The notes beneath the pieces are model-generated. The model was given only the letters and a program-made list of their open reading frames with translations, had not been told where the DNA came from and did not search any database. This document shows positions 1-11,159 of a DNA stretch of 64,000 nt, piece after piece; the stretch's first letter is position 1; every line of letters starts with the position of its first letter. Source of the stretch: Flammula alnicola (taxonomy: Eukaryota > Basidiomycota > Agaricomycetes > Agaricales > Strophariaceae); the NCBI GenBank assembly GCA_015499995.1, contig JADNRV010000080.1, positions 124,001-188,000 of the forward strand. The letters are read 5' to 3'. A program made the translations under genes and the position numbers.

Positions 1-598
1 TTCCGCTTACAGCTACCGACTGCTGGATTCCAGACAGGCATTGCAATTCAGTCTGGTGGACGGGTTAGTTTTTCGTATATCTCTCCTTTCCTGTGTGCTA
101 ACGTTTTGTTGCAGCATTACATACTCGCCTAGGCAAACCGGGCGAGGATCCAAGAAGTCGCAGAAGATGAGAGCGGAAAGAAGATCCAGAGGATGGTCAT
201 GTCGAATTCAAGGTCATTGGTACGTTAGCGGTATGTACGCTTTCGATATATTCATTCTGAAGCCTGATTCCTTGTTCACAGAGTGCCCCACACCTTTTTT
301 GAATCCAAGAGTTCGTCTACAACTCTGGACGCACACTCACTGGATTTTGCCTTGCTTTTCTGGATATCAGATTAGGCTTAACGGTATGTCCTTAAATCTA
401 GCGATCTGTCTTGAAACATTCATCGTTCAAGGTTGCGATTTTCATACATTTCATTTCATTTCATTATCCACATGCGATGCCCAAATGACCGCTGAGCAGT
501 CATGGGTACTAGTTTGTCAGCGTCTTTCTAACGGTGTTGCTCAAACGTCAAGCTTGAAGAATTGTCATCGTGGCTGGTTCGTGATGAATGTCACGTGA
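1..598 (+). CDS. 3' part of an unrecognised gene, cut by the window edge
   Basis: The window opens inside a reading frame. Frame 2 runs from base 2 to a likely donor at 64 (GTTAGT) and an acceptor near 114. It continues through a basic stretch rich in Lys, Arg and Ser, and further plausible introns occur near 233-282 and 402-432. The frame stays open to a stop at 596-598. The product matches no family I know. A second frame across 160-370 also reads sensibly in places, so this may be a decayed gene rather than a working 3' end. Low confidence in exon structure and function. Confidence 0.25.
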   Translation, partial: SAYSYRLLDSRQALQFSLVDGLVFRISLLSCVLTFCCSITYSPRQTGRGSKKSQKMRAERRSRGWSCRIQGHWYVSGMYAFDIFILKPDSLFTECPTPFLNPRVRLQLWTHTHWILPCFSGYQIRLNGMSLNLAICLETFIVQGCDFHTFHFISLSTCDAQMTAEQSWVLVCQRLSNGVAQTSSLKNCHRGWFVMNVT

Positions 599-677
599 TC
601 TGGTGAAAATGTAAACAAACCGTTACAAACTAAGCTTCCTATAGACTCATCGCTCATGCGCACTGTTAGCGACCCTT

Positions 678-2360
678 ATGTCTCCTAGGAAGGCCCAAGT
701 CGACTCCGACGAGAGCTACATTAACTTTGCTAAAGCCGCAATTCAGCACGGATCGAATGAGCTGGTTCTTTTCAAGCAATAGATGAAGACAGAGAAGGGG
801 CTGGATGCAGTAAGACGATCTTAGATTGATTTTATTTCTCATTCCTCAAATCTGATCTGCATCTACATATTACTAGGTGTGCGAGGTATGTCGGAAGTCT
901 GGATATTCTTGTCAAACAGACTCTGAAAATGTCATCCGCTGTTTCCTCTGCATAGAGAGACGCCAAACTTGTGGCAAGAAGAAACATTTTTTGGTTTGGG
1001 CTGCGAGGGTGTACTTAAAGATATCGAATGACGAAGCCACACAGTTATATGAAGCCTTTGGAAAGTTGTTGAAGTCGAAATTCGCTAATGCAACACGAAA
1101 TATGTCTTCGTCCGCATCAAAGACTACTAAGACCCCTTCATCGAAGTCCAATTTTGAAAATACCATCCGTAAAAAGCGAAAGCTCGTGGTCAGCTCGAGC
1201 GAAGATGAAGAAGAAATTGACGAGTTGAAGGATGACCATGAACTTAATGAAGAACTGAGCAAGCATTGGTCGGAAAGCTCAGCTAGGACCCCCACTGGTG
1301 AGCCCACAAATGATTTGTATTGTCTTGCTCTATCCTCATGGTCGAATACTGCACAAACTGACTCTTCAGAGGGGAGTACCTCGAAAGGGTATGCATTTTG
1401 ACTTGAATTGACTGTTCACATAATGCTCATTACCGTCTAGACTTAGCCTAGGCAAGAAAACATCGCCCAAGAAGCAAGTCATTGACAACACCAACCGGAA
1501 GAAACGAATGCGGCTTCTTGAAGAACTCGAATCGACGCCAGCGCAACGGCGAGATGATCAAGTTGAATCCGAAAAAGTGATCGCATCCGGTGGGAACACC
1601 AGCCTGGACCTACACCAAACACGACCTGCAGAGAAGGCACGGCGACGGCCAAGCGACGACGAAATGCGGGATGACCAGAAACATCGGGAGGGTGGACTTG
1701 AATCATTAATACCTGTGGATGGGGGGTCTACGAATCGACCTACAGCATCTGGTAAGGTATGGCTCCCAGTTAAAACCCTTATTTAGTCGTTGACACTCAT
1801 TTGAAACAGAACTAAAGGCGACCCCCAGACCACCCGATTTTCTCAGTCGAGGATTGCAGGATGTCGGCAACCCACCTCCACCTCCCATTGCAGCTTCTTC
1901 CACGTTCAATGATTCTTTTCCTTCCTCCCTCCGTCCACCGTCACCAGTCACAGCAGCTCTTGATCTGCTGGCAAATACCGCTGGAACGCTAGAAACTGTC
2001 TTTTTGTTGCTACAAAATGATCAGAACCACCGTGATGAGCAAGCTTATCGCCAACGCAAGGCTCGACATGGCCTCGCAATGGCTTTCAAGTTAGCGAACG
2101 AGGACGCTCACAAGGCAGAAGAAGCATTGGAGGCACTTGATATTTCTGACAGGCCCGGATGGCCGCGAATGGGTCAAGATGGCGCGATGTCGAGCGAAGA
2201 TTCTGCTCAACTTGACTACCTCCGGGTTGCATGGCCCAAAGTGCTGCAGAATCTGACAGCTCGAAGTGAAAACCGGCTTCGTCATGCTCAGGAAGAGCTA
2301 GATCTTGTAGAGGAATTCCAATACGCGTCCATTGAGAGCTTGTTCGGGAAGAAATTTTAG
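678..2360 (+). CDS. Cysteine-rich hypothetical protein with an in-frame stop after codon 34
   Basis: Five exons join in frame: 678 or 783-809, 877-1297, 1370-1388, 1441-1751 and 1810-2360. From the ATG at 783 the product is 442 aa. It begins with a compact cysteine cluster (CEVCRKSGYSC, then C-x2-C and a further C within about 35 residues) that could bind zinc, as in DNA-binding fungal proteins. It then has a Ser/Lys-rich acidic middle, a poly-Pro stretch and a helical C-terminus. Upstream, an ATG at 678 opens 34 codons in the same frame with equally protein-like composition, ended by TAG at 780-782 immediately before the ATG at 783. This suggests either a nonsense mutation in a longer gene or reinitiation at 783. 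The 19-nt exon 1370-1388 is unusually short. The exact family and function are not recognised. Confidence 0.6.
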
Positions 2361-4514
2361 GTTAGATTGTCGTGTGAGTGGTAGATTTTTTTGTCCACTT
2401 TCTTATTGGTTTTCTTGATCAGCCCACTCTCATCGATTCACTTTCTAGTCCCATCCTTCTATTTTGTCGGTGACCACATTCCAGCCCCCATTATGTAAAT
2501 ATTTGAACTAAAATTTGTTGCGGCTTTTCTTTGAAATTTACTGAATGAGAAAAATCAATATGACTTGTCTCCATTGAAATTTGAAAGTTGGAGATTCCAC
2601 AAGTGGAAAAAATATGCCCGTGGAAAAGGTGGCTTGCATCCCTCTTCTGTTCAGTTCCATCGCTGCTATTGCCGCTCTTGAGGATGCAACTTTAGGCCTC
2701 TATCGTTGGGTTCATCACCTCACAGAGACTGTTCTCCAACAGGCCGTCAATTTCTGCGAGGAACTCACAGTGGCACATATCGATTTCTGTGCAAATGTTC
2801 GTCTTTTTGTACATATCCATCCCCACTTTTTGCTAACGTTTCCTCCATGGATTTCAGGTTCATCTACGAGTGAGTTCAAGGGTTCAGACCTTTATCTGGG
2901 TGGAAAGAACAAGATGAGGAAGATGCAAAGGAATGAGTGTTTGATATAAAGCGCGTCTAGACTCTCGACCCGTCCAGCGTTGCTGAGCAAAAGGCGGAAT
3001 ATTGTGCTTCCTACCAGGGTCCGCTGTCGGGGGCCAGCCTGAATTCAAGCAGGGTGCGTGACGTTATTTTTATCCTTCATCTCTGTGCTCACGTTTCATG
3101 AAAAGATCTTGTTCCCGACTCGAGAAGGAAAGGAGAGAAGGAAGAGAAGGACGAGTTGAAGGAAAGGCCATTCTGTTCACCTCCACGGTATGTATGTTAA
3201 ACTTTCCATTTGCTGAAGCCTCATTTCTTTCCCACAAAGCACTCGTGCCCTTTTTGAATGCGAGAGAAATGCACCATTATCAAGCTTTATGCAGCAGATG
3301 AGGGCTGCAGGAATCTCAACTCTACACTGGAATATCTTGGCGTCCTCAAGGGTATGGTCAACTCGGAGAATCATCAACATCGCTGACGAGAACGACAACA
3401 TCGCCATGATTTCGGTGCCGTGTCCGATAAGATCAGCGCCTCAGCGACATGTTTTGAACGTATGTTAGAGCACCCCACACGGTACGTTGTCAAATCTGCC
3501 TAACATTTTTTAAAGATTGCTTGCTTAAGGATGGGCTTCTTTTAGTTTCTTTACCCGTATGTGACGTCTGGCTAGTATCACAACGTCTCGGCGACAGTGT
3601 TGTTTAAACCCCAATGATTGTGATTTCTTCCTAATGGTTTCTCCCTCCATATACGGGGCGCTGGATTCAGCGCTCTCAGTCTATGCCGTTTATCTATCAC
3701 CATCACCCTTTATAACACCATTCTCATCGCATTTCATTCCATCAATCCCTCGGATGCCCTGCCTCCGACAGACTCGTCAGGATTGATTCAAGGAGACTGC
3801 TCAATGGCATGCTAACCATTTGCCAAATGTATGGACCCAGATCGTCAAGGCCGACCCATCTGCGGTATTCGACATGCTTTAGGCATACTTGTCCTGCCGA
3901 ACGTCGTTTGAAAGCCCAAATGATCATATGCACCGCAGCGTGTCAGCTGCATAACACTCATCTGGATTGATTCGATGAGTCTGTGCTCTCCCTGCTGGTT
4001 GCTTGGTGCTTTGTACATTCCTTTATCGGCCCTGAGTGGAGTCGCTTTTGAAACCGGTGTCCGTCTTCCAACAAGATTGACACATCGACCTGCATATTAT
4101 CACCCATCGATTTTCAACTATCTTCCATGACAGCCATTACCACCATAGTTCGTATCAGTACCCATGAGACTGTTGCAAGCCTCCATGAGCGTCGATGACG
4201 CTGTGACGAAAAGGTAAGGCATTTAGATTGATTCACATCAAGCTAGCATTAACAAATTTCTCCTCCAGCTCGGCTGTCGGTTAGCCTCAAATGTCGCCAA
4301 GACGATTCATTGCTATCTCGCCATGCAGTACAACACCGCTTGCAACAACCTCATATCCTTGTACCCTTTGTATTTCTAAATTTATCTCCCCGCGTTGCAT
4401 CCAGTATCGCCCTGGTTGCCTTGTTGTCGTCCACTGAAGGAATAAGGGAACATTCTGGTATATAATGTAATCCTTCTGGCTTCAGAACTTTATTAATTGT
4501 TCATTTGCTTCCAC
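2361..4514. other. Gene-poor stretch between the cysteine-rich gene and the transposase
   Basis: Only short ORFs occur. One at 2581-2949 encodes a hydrophobic-helical segment and ends in a plausible splice donor, but it has no neighbours to form a gene. I see no recognisable domain, RNA gene or clear repeat. The stretch may contain decayed transposon sequence related to the Tnp2 element that follows. Confidence 0.4.
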
Positions 4515-6813
4515 ATGCCGTTCTGTCATTGTATTAGCCATGGTTGTGGAACAAAAACCAATGGAACCCAGCTCGACAAACGAACTATCGAAAAACATGG
4601 AGTGGCGGACTATCGGCTAGCGGCCAAGAGCGCCCGCGACAAAGAGTTGCAGAAGAGTGACCAGGCTATCGTGTCTTTCATTTCGGCTATGTCTCCGGTG
4701 GACAAGACTTCTGGACCCTCGACAAAGTCTGGAAATCGGCTTTGGTCATTGGCATCGCCCATTCAGGTGGATGCTGAGGCTGACATTACCGAGCATCGTT
4801 CAACAAAGCCGCCTGGCTCGCCGCCTAGTAAGAGGCAACACATCGCAGGGTTTCTTGATTGATTGAAGATGATCGAAAAGAGGTTAACCAAACTGAGTTC
4901 CAGCACCTCCTCTCGGTTAGTAATTATGGGATCTCCGTGCCGCGCGAGCGAGCCATTTCCTCTGGAACGCGATCTACAACTCACCAAAGATCTTCATTCG
5001 GACCTACTCCACATCAAATCGGGCTTTAACGAGGTGGTTGCCACGAAACAATCACTACTCGAGCAGCTCCACAATCTCCTGCAAGCTCTGAAGACTGCGA
5101 AGCAAACATGGACAGAGGCTTCAATCCTGGCTGGTCAGCAGCCTTCGGCCCCACCGTGTCCTCCCGGCGGACCATCAGAGTATAAGTCTGGTTAGTGGTC
5201 TATAGGACTATTTTGTCTTTCCAGATGCTTACAGATTTCTTTCAGAGCACCATTATCACCCCATTCTCGACGGTGTGAACCTGGTCATACAAGCGATAGT
5301 GTTTACTATGGTGGCATTGCAGATTATCTCAAAGGTTGCCCGTTCTGGATGCCACTTCGTTCTCGAAATGATGGGCTATGTCGTACGGCTCGCTCTTCTT
5401 GGATCGCAGCATCACATTCCTCCTCAAACTGCAAAACTCCTCGGCGACCTTCCAGTCGATCCCGAAGCAGCAACTAGACAATTCCGACTTGACAGCAAGA
5501 ACACGATTTACGCTGCCTGCCCTAATCCGAACTGTCACCAGACTTACAAGCTGACATACAAGGATGGCTGCCCTATCGCAGAGTATCCAAGGCACTGCAC
5601 CCATAAACGTTTTGCAAATAGCACGTCTTGTGGAGCGGGTCTTACTAGACCTCGCCTTGTCAATGATGTCGAAATCCGTACTCCCATCAAACCATTCGTT
5701 AGCTTCGACTTCAAAGATTGGCTTGCAGGCCTAGTTTCACGTCCAGGTTATGAAGACCTCATGGATGGTGCATGGAAGAAGGCCAGCGTCAATCCAGCAA
5801 GTGGAATTTCTGATATAATTGAAGCCGATTTTCTCTGTAATTTCCTTGGTCCCGATGGCGAGAAACTGTTTAAGGATGGCGGAAGTGAAGGACGTTATGC
5901 CTTCAGCCTTTGCGTCAACTTCTTCAACCCTCTTTCAAACAAACAAGCAGGAAAGAAGGCATCTATCGGAATTCTATCCCTGGTTTGTTTAAACCTCCCT
6001 CCTAATGAATGCTACAAACCAGAGAACATGTTTCTCGCTGGTATCGTCCCTGGGCCGAACGAACCGCCTCTGAACTTGCTGAATCACTATCTCACGCCGA
6101 TTGTGGACGATCTTCTGGAGCTTTGGACCCTTGGTGTACGGTTTTCACGTACGTACAACTACCCAACAGGTCGAACTTTACGCTGTGCCCTCGTTGTGGT
6201 TATTTGCGACCTTCCTGCCGCTCGGAAGGTAGGGGGCTTCGCATCATTTCATCACCAGCACTTTTGCTCAGTGTGCCACTGCACGAGATTTAAAGAGGGT
6301 TATGGAAGCACCAACTATGAATCTTGGACTTTTCGATATTCCGAGCTATCTCGTCTTCCATACTTTGACTTGGCCCAATGCATTGTCGTGGACACGATGC
6401 ACAACCTCTTCCTTGGGCTCGTCAAAGAGCATTTCCATAACATCATAGGAATTGGGCAGGTGAAGACTGCGGAGGGCGCTGTAATTCCTGTTGAATTCCC
6501 GGATCCACCCAGTGACTTTACGGATGCTGAACGGAAGTCTCTTGCGACCTTGCAAAAGATGTTGCAACAGCCTCTAAACGACGCAATTAAGGCTTCCCCA
6601 GAAGCTGTCAAAAAGAAGCTAGTGAGATTGCATCAGCGCTCTCTTGCATTTGCATGTGAAATGCTTGACGTCGATGACGAAAAGGTGTTTCTTGATGACC
6701 AAGCGCGTGCTCTTCATTCCAAGGATGCATGTACCGAAGATTTGCTTTGTTGGGTGAGTTACATCCTTCTCTTTGGGTTCTGCATTTTAACTGTTGGCCA
6801 AACAGCACTTTGA
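4515..6813 (+). pseudogene. Tnp2-family (CACTA/En-Spm-type) transposase, degenerate
   Basis: Exon 4515-5190 joins exon 5246-6753 in frame; a further donor lies at 6754 and the unspliced frame stops at 6813. The N-terminal CHC...CGT cysteine motif, the Lys/Glu-rich coiled linker and the core are typical of the large Tnp2/Transposase_21 proteins of Agaricomycetes. The core shows VVVICDLPAARKVGGFAS, then HFCSVCHC, then DTMHNLFLGLVKEH. The acidic residues in ICDLPAA and DTMHNL are candidate catalytic positions. Two defects argue against activity: an in-frame TGA at 4860-4862, which no in-phase intron removes, and loss of the normal C-terminal part, where the frame runs into clathrin heavy chain sequence just past 6800. 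In life such a protein would cut and paste CACTA elements in the nucleus. No element ends were identified with certainty. Confidence 0.75.
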
Positions 6814-7225
6814 ACAGCCGAGCATGAAGCGACCAACGGCGTCATCGGTGTAAACGAGTAAGGACAAGTTCTCAGTGTCAACGTCGATGAGCAAACGGTC
6901 ATTTCTTATTTGCCTGGTGCAGATGACTCGCAGTATCAACAATTTTTCCAGTTCGGTCAACTCAGTGAAGTCGCCGGGTTTGCGGCCAACTCGCCACGGG
7001 TAAGCACCGTTTCGTGTTTCTTTCCTCTTTCTATTCATAATTTGTCATTATCTTGCAGGGTATTTTGCAGACAACTGCGGTTATCGAATCATTTAAGCAA
7101 GCACCCGCTTGTCCTGGCGGCCCCTCGTCCATCCTCCAGTTCGGTATTCTTTTGGAGAACGGCGAGTTCAACATCCTTGAATCGCTTGAAGTCGCTCGAC
7201 CCATTTTGCAACAAGGCAGGCACAG
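6803..7225 (+). pseudogene. Clathrin heavy chain gene fragment (broken copy)
   Basis: Translation gives EHEATNGVIGVN, stop, GQVLSVNVDEQTVI, then LPGADD and a QQF segment. It continues with AANSPRGILQTT, the stretch CPGGPSSILQFGILLE and ARPILQQGR. These match, in order, the end of the N-terminal propeller and the linker region of fungal clathrin heavy chain, which forms the triskelion of endocytic coats. The copy is dead: a TAG/TAA-type break after VNE (TAA at 6856-6858), loss of roughly 20 residues between the SY and LPGADD segments, and a frame break after ARPILQQGR. It retains a splice-like intron (about 7002-7059), so the fragment arrived as genomic DNA, not through cDNA. It lies directly behind the truncated Tnp2 frame, which suggests capture by, or recombination with, the transposon. 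Confidence 0.8.
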
Positions 7226-9258
7226 AATTTGAAACTTGTACCCACCGGATCACGTGGTTGATATCGGGTGGGTACTTATAAATCCAAACAACAGAAACAA
7301 AATGGTTACTTACCGAGGTCGCAGGCATTGGCGCTTGCCATGGAGAACCCTTGTATTTGATACGTGGTTCTCCTTCTCTTCTGGTTATTTTAGGAGGCCT
7401 ACCACCTCCGCCTCCGCCCATTGATGTCAATATCCACCAAAAATTGCCCACCTTTTCCTACATCGGCGGCTCCAAATTCATGCTGGATTTCTCTTGTATT
7501 CGATACATAGAAATTCTTTGCTTCTTCCAGGAACCTCGTTCATCTCGATGCCTCAACCGGATCATTCGATCACCCCGCACTTTTTGCACAGCTACCGACA
7601 CCTCTAAAATTAGATTTTAGCGCCCTCCGTCGATTGCATCTTATTTATATGTGGTTATGTGCAGAACGACGAACGACGCTATGATTCTCCTTTTCAGCGG
7701 CGCTGTACTTTGCAATGTCCCAGTGCGTATGTTGCCATCAAACACGATTACATCAGACGCGTTCTCGCGTTCGGACTTTCCATCACTCTAGTTACCCCCA
7801 TGGATAACCACCGACCTCTTGGACGTTCTTGTCGCCTCCCTTGCCGATCCTACGCAAACCGACGTACCTCTCGGACAAATCCACCCCCAATCACGTTTTC
7901 TAACTGGGTCCTTACGGACAAGATAAACCTCTGAGACTACAATCATCCAAGTCTTTCAAATGCGCTCATGATTGCTATGCACACGGACACCGTGCAAGTT
8001 TCGCTTCATATGGCACTCGGTAGATCGGGAGGTCGAATGGTGCACTTGGTGGCGACGAGGTATGCCCGGCCTTTCCCCCTTTGCTTAATCTTGTCTCATT
8101 CTTCCCCAGGGCTGTCGCTGAGGCCTCTGACACATGCACAGAGCCACACTTCACGGCCAGAGTCTTCAGCGCATCAGGCAGGTGCACCTACCTTGGTGGC
8201 ATCCATGCCTACCCGACCCAGTCGACCTCCGTTCTGACGTTCAAGCCGCATTCGCATGGGAAGTCGAAGAAGTGGAGAAATCGAACGTTCTACACGGAGT
8301 TTTTGTTGCTCACAGCACTGTAGGAGGTGAATTTGGCCTACTATTGCTCCCCGTCGTCATTCGTAAGTTGCCCTTTTTCTCTCTGTCAACCAGCTGACAA
8401 TTTAAGTCAAGTTGTTGTATTTTTTTACCCTTCGTTGACATCTGTATCAAATTGTCGCTTTTCTTGGGCGCCTCATTACTATTGTAAGTCAATCTTTCTC
8501 TTACCTCACTCTTTGCATGACTTACAGCTTTTGTGTTTCCAGTTGATATATATATATACGTGTATATACTGGCGGACACTGTCGAATACATCCTTGCTTT
8601 TGCCTTCGACGCGACACCGAACGGCCCACTCGACGCATCTATCTTCGATGCCCAAACTGCATCCTCGAATTCTGTGTACCCTGGATATCTCCACCACTTC
8701 CTGTTCTTCCCTTGTGTTCGACTGTGTCACGCACCCATCTCTCACCTTTCCCCCTGTGCCTCTGCTCCTCCATATCGCCCACCATGCTCTGTCATACTCT
8801 TCTTCCACTGCCCTCTTTGATTCCCTTCTGCATTGCCCCACCATCTGCCTGTCCCCACTCTCCAGTGTCTTCCTCCCTCGGGGTCATTGACACGTTTTGC
8901 GCGGGCATGATCCAGGGAAGAGATATTATCCCTGCTAGTAGCTACCTCAAGACCTCGTTCATTAGGACGGCGGATAGACGAATGATTTGGACAGGTTGAC
9001 AATAGAGAGGGTACTGTATATGCATGCAGTTTGCCAGAGGAGTAACCTCAGGAGTGGATATGAAATGAGATGGAGTGGGAGTTGTGTGATGAGTCCAGTA
9101 TACCCACGGGGTGGATTAGGACCTCAAGCGGGTGCTGCGGTACTCGTACGTTCTCGCCTGCATTGCCTCAACCCCTGTGCGACTGCTCACATCTACTCTG
9201 ATGGTGCAGTTATCACCATAGATCGATATCACCAATCAACTAGCATCACAAACAATCC
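7226..9258. other. Region without a supported gene; pyrimidine-rich tract
   Basis: Many short overlapping ORFs occur, none with a recognisable domain. A splice-like pair near 8060-8110 (GTATGC to CCCCAG) and the segment 8110-8390 read like gene debris, but no protein family could be named. From about 8600 to 8890 the plus strand is strongly C/T-rich, which makes long but meaningless ORFs on both strands. A short TA-rich run (TATATATATACG) sits near 8546. Confidence 0.4.
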
Positions 9259-10365
9259 ATGTTCGCTCGACCCAAGACTGTTTTCGTCTCTGGAGGGATG
9301 TTTATAAATGTCGAGGGGTGCCTCAGTGGTGCAGTTTCCCAACCTCTTGGGATATTCCCTACCGATTTTGCTATCCACCCAGCATTTGAATGCCTTCAAA
9401 AGGCCTCTGCTTCTAGTGCATTCCACAACTCCAAGGAGCACTTTGATCCACCAAAATGTCATCCAAACACACGGCTTGCCGTCCTGGAGCGGATTATGGC
9501 CTGGATTCTCCGCCAGGAAGACTGGCATGTGTATATCATGTGGTTGTATGGTGGCGCTGGTACTGGAAAATCAGCGATCGCACAATCCATCGCGGAGTGG
9601 GCTGACGCTGAAATGTGTCTCGTCTCCAGTTTCTTTTTCTCAAGGTCCGATCCTAGTCAAAACGACGGTGACAAGCTCATGGCAACTATTGCGCACCAAA
9701 TCTGTCGCAACGTCCCTGGCGCTAGATATTTTATTGAAGCCGCCATCAACGAAGACCCTCTCATTTTTGAGTGCTCGCTTCAATCCCAGCTCACATCTCT
9801 GATCATCGAACCCCTCCGCCAACACCAAATCCATATGGGATACTTCTCAGACCCCGCCAATCCGCGCCTCGTAATCATCGATGGCCTTGACGAATGCCGG
9901 GATCCTGATGTTCAGTGTAACATCCTAGATGTCATCTCCAACGTCCTCGGACAAAATCAACTTCCTTTGCTATTTCTCATCGCCAGTCGACCGGAACAGC
10001 ACATCTCTTCTACCATCAACTCACGTAAATTCACCCAGTCACATGCGCGTCTTGCGCTGAATGACACCTTCCACCCCGATGAAGATATTCGACGCTTCCT
10101 TCAAGACTCCTTTGACGAGATTAAGGAGACCCACAGTCTCAAAGCCTACCTCGCTCCAACATGGCCCAGCCTTGACGCCATGGAAACTCTCATCGAAAAG
10201 TCATCTGGTCATTTCATCTATGCCTCCATCGTCGTGAGATATGTGAAATCGCCTCGTCATTGGCCCTCTGATCATCTAGAAGTCATCCTCGGATTACGGC
10301 CGGCTCTCCATGATACACCGTTCGCCGAACATGTCAGACATGTTCGCCCTCAATTCTGCTTTTAG
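9259..10365 (+). CDS. NACHT-domain ATPase (NLR-like), C-terminally truncated
   Basis: Single-exon ORF of 368 aa. The start at 9259 fits the family: Agaricomycete NACHT proteins often begin with a short Gly/Phe/Val-rich strand of the MF..GG.F.NV.G type, seen here at residues 1-20. The P-loop GGAGTGKS lies at residues 98-105, the Walker B/NACHT box reads VIIDGLDEC, and IASRPE follows as the sensor-1-like segment. These proteins are STAND NTPases linked to non-self recognition and cell-death signalling in fungi. Usual homologues are two to three times longer, continuing through a winged-helix region into repeats. Here the frame leaves the family pattern right after DTPFAE, at a perfect 21-bp palindrome (10326-10346), and stops about 20 bases later. 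It may be a truncated pseudogene or a short NACHT-only regulator. Confidence 0.85.
   Translation: MFARPKTVFVSGGMFINVEGCLSGAVSQPLGIFPTDFAIHPAFECLQKASASSAFHNSKEHFDPPKCHPNTRLAVLERIMAWILRQEDWHVYIMWLYGGAGTGKSAIAQSIAEWADAEMCLVSSFFFSRSDPSQNDGDKLMATIAHQICRNVPGARYFIEAAINEDPLIFECSLQSQLTSLIIEPLRQHQIHMGYFSDPANPRLVIIDGLDECRDPDVQCNILDVISNVLGQNQLPLLFLIASRPEQHISSTINSRKFTQSHARLALNDTFHPDEDIRRFLQDSFDEIKETHSLKAYLAPTWPSLDAMETLIEKSSGHFIYASIVVRYVKSPRHWPSDHLEVILGLRPALHDTPFAEHVRHVRPQFCF
10326..10346. repeat. Perfect 10-1-10 palindrome at the NACHT truncation point
   Basis: Arms CGAACATGTC and GACATGTTCG flank one A. It coincides with the point where the NACHT reading frame departs from the family consensus. The palindrome could be a transposon excision footprint or a hairpin-mediated rearrangement junction. 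Confidence 0.8.
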
Positions 10366-10539
10366 CGCCAACTCCATCAGTCTTCGCCTTTCTTGACTCT
10401 CGCCTCAGGGTCAGGCAATGGGAGTCTCTGAATCAGCGCCTGTAAATTTCAGAGGTCTGCGAGGAATTGTTAGGCAGTAGTAGGATTTGATGAGAATTGA
10501 AGCTCTTGTACATAATTAACATCCTCAAACTTTTTTTCG

Positions 10540-10592
10540 GCGCTGAGCGACGCCCGACTCGCTGAGTGACTGGCCAGTGCCTCGCTCAGCGC
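10540..10592. repeat. GC-rich inverted repeat able to form a cruciform
   Basis: Perfect 11-bp arms (GCGCTGAGCGA at 10540-10550, its complement at 10582-10592) surround a loop holding further partial copies of the same CGCTGAG motif. It sits at the left edge of the GGCAAAAT motif array and may mark one end of an element. Confidence 0.65.
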
Positions 10593-10597
10593 GCGAC

Positions 10598-11015
10598 TCA
10601 TTTTGCCCCATGATTTTGCCAATGGCAAAATCGTAGTCAAAAAGTTTTCATTTTGACGGTGGCAAAATCGCATCACAAAACGATTCATTTTACCACATTC
10701 TAAATATAGAATTTTCTCGTGATTTTGCCGACCAGCAAAATCCCATATTTTGCCCACCTTTTCACTCATTCAAAATGATTCGTTTTAATGTATGGTCAAA
10801 TACGGTCAAAACTTGAAGTTTTAGCTACATTTTGCCTGGGGAAAAATCAGAGAAAAATCTTTCATTTTGAAAAGGGCAAAATACAATCTAAATCCATAAT
10901 TTTCCCATACATTTTGCCATGTGTAAATTGAAAAATTCCGATTAAATTTTGCCAATTGCGAAATACATGTCAAAATTCAAACAATCTGCCTTGAATTTTG
11001 CCCCCCCGTCAAAAT
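10598..11015. repeat. Dispersed ATTTTGCC / GGCAAAAT motif array
   Basis: Over about 420 bp the octamer ATTTTGCC occurs about eight times on the plus strand, and its complement GGCAAAAT (or AGCAAAAT) about four times, one pair forming ATTTTGCC-AAT-GGCAAAAT. The spacing is irregular and the background AT-rich. It is non-coding. Subterminal regions of some DNA transposons carry such reiterated transposase-binding motifs, but no element ends could be tied to it. Confidence 0.7.
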
Positions 11016-11159
11016 AGTCCGGGCGCAGCAGTGAGTTTGGCCATGGTCACGGCGAACTGCTCTGAACGGGATGAATTCCAAGGAGTCCGCGATACACGGA
11101 TCTTACGCGTATCGGCCGATTAACAGATTCATAGAAATAAACAGCATCTGCAGTGAACA

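Noticed and set aside
4828..4869. Possible 42-nt intron that would remove the TGA in the Tnp2 gene
   Set aside because: The donor GTAAGA and an acceptor exist, but splicing them shifts the downstream transposase out of frame, so the stop is treated as a real lesion.
8327..8890. Long ORFs on both strands (187 and 112 codons)
   Set aside because: The plus strand is C/T-rich here, so open frames arise from composition. Translations are low-complexity Ser/Leu/Pro with no domain.
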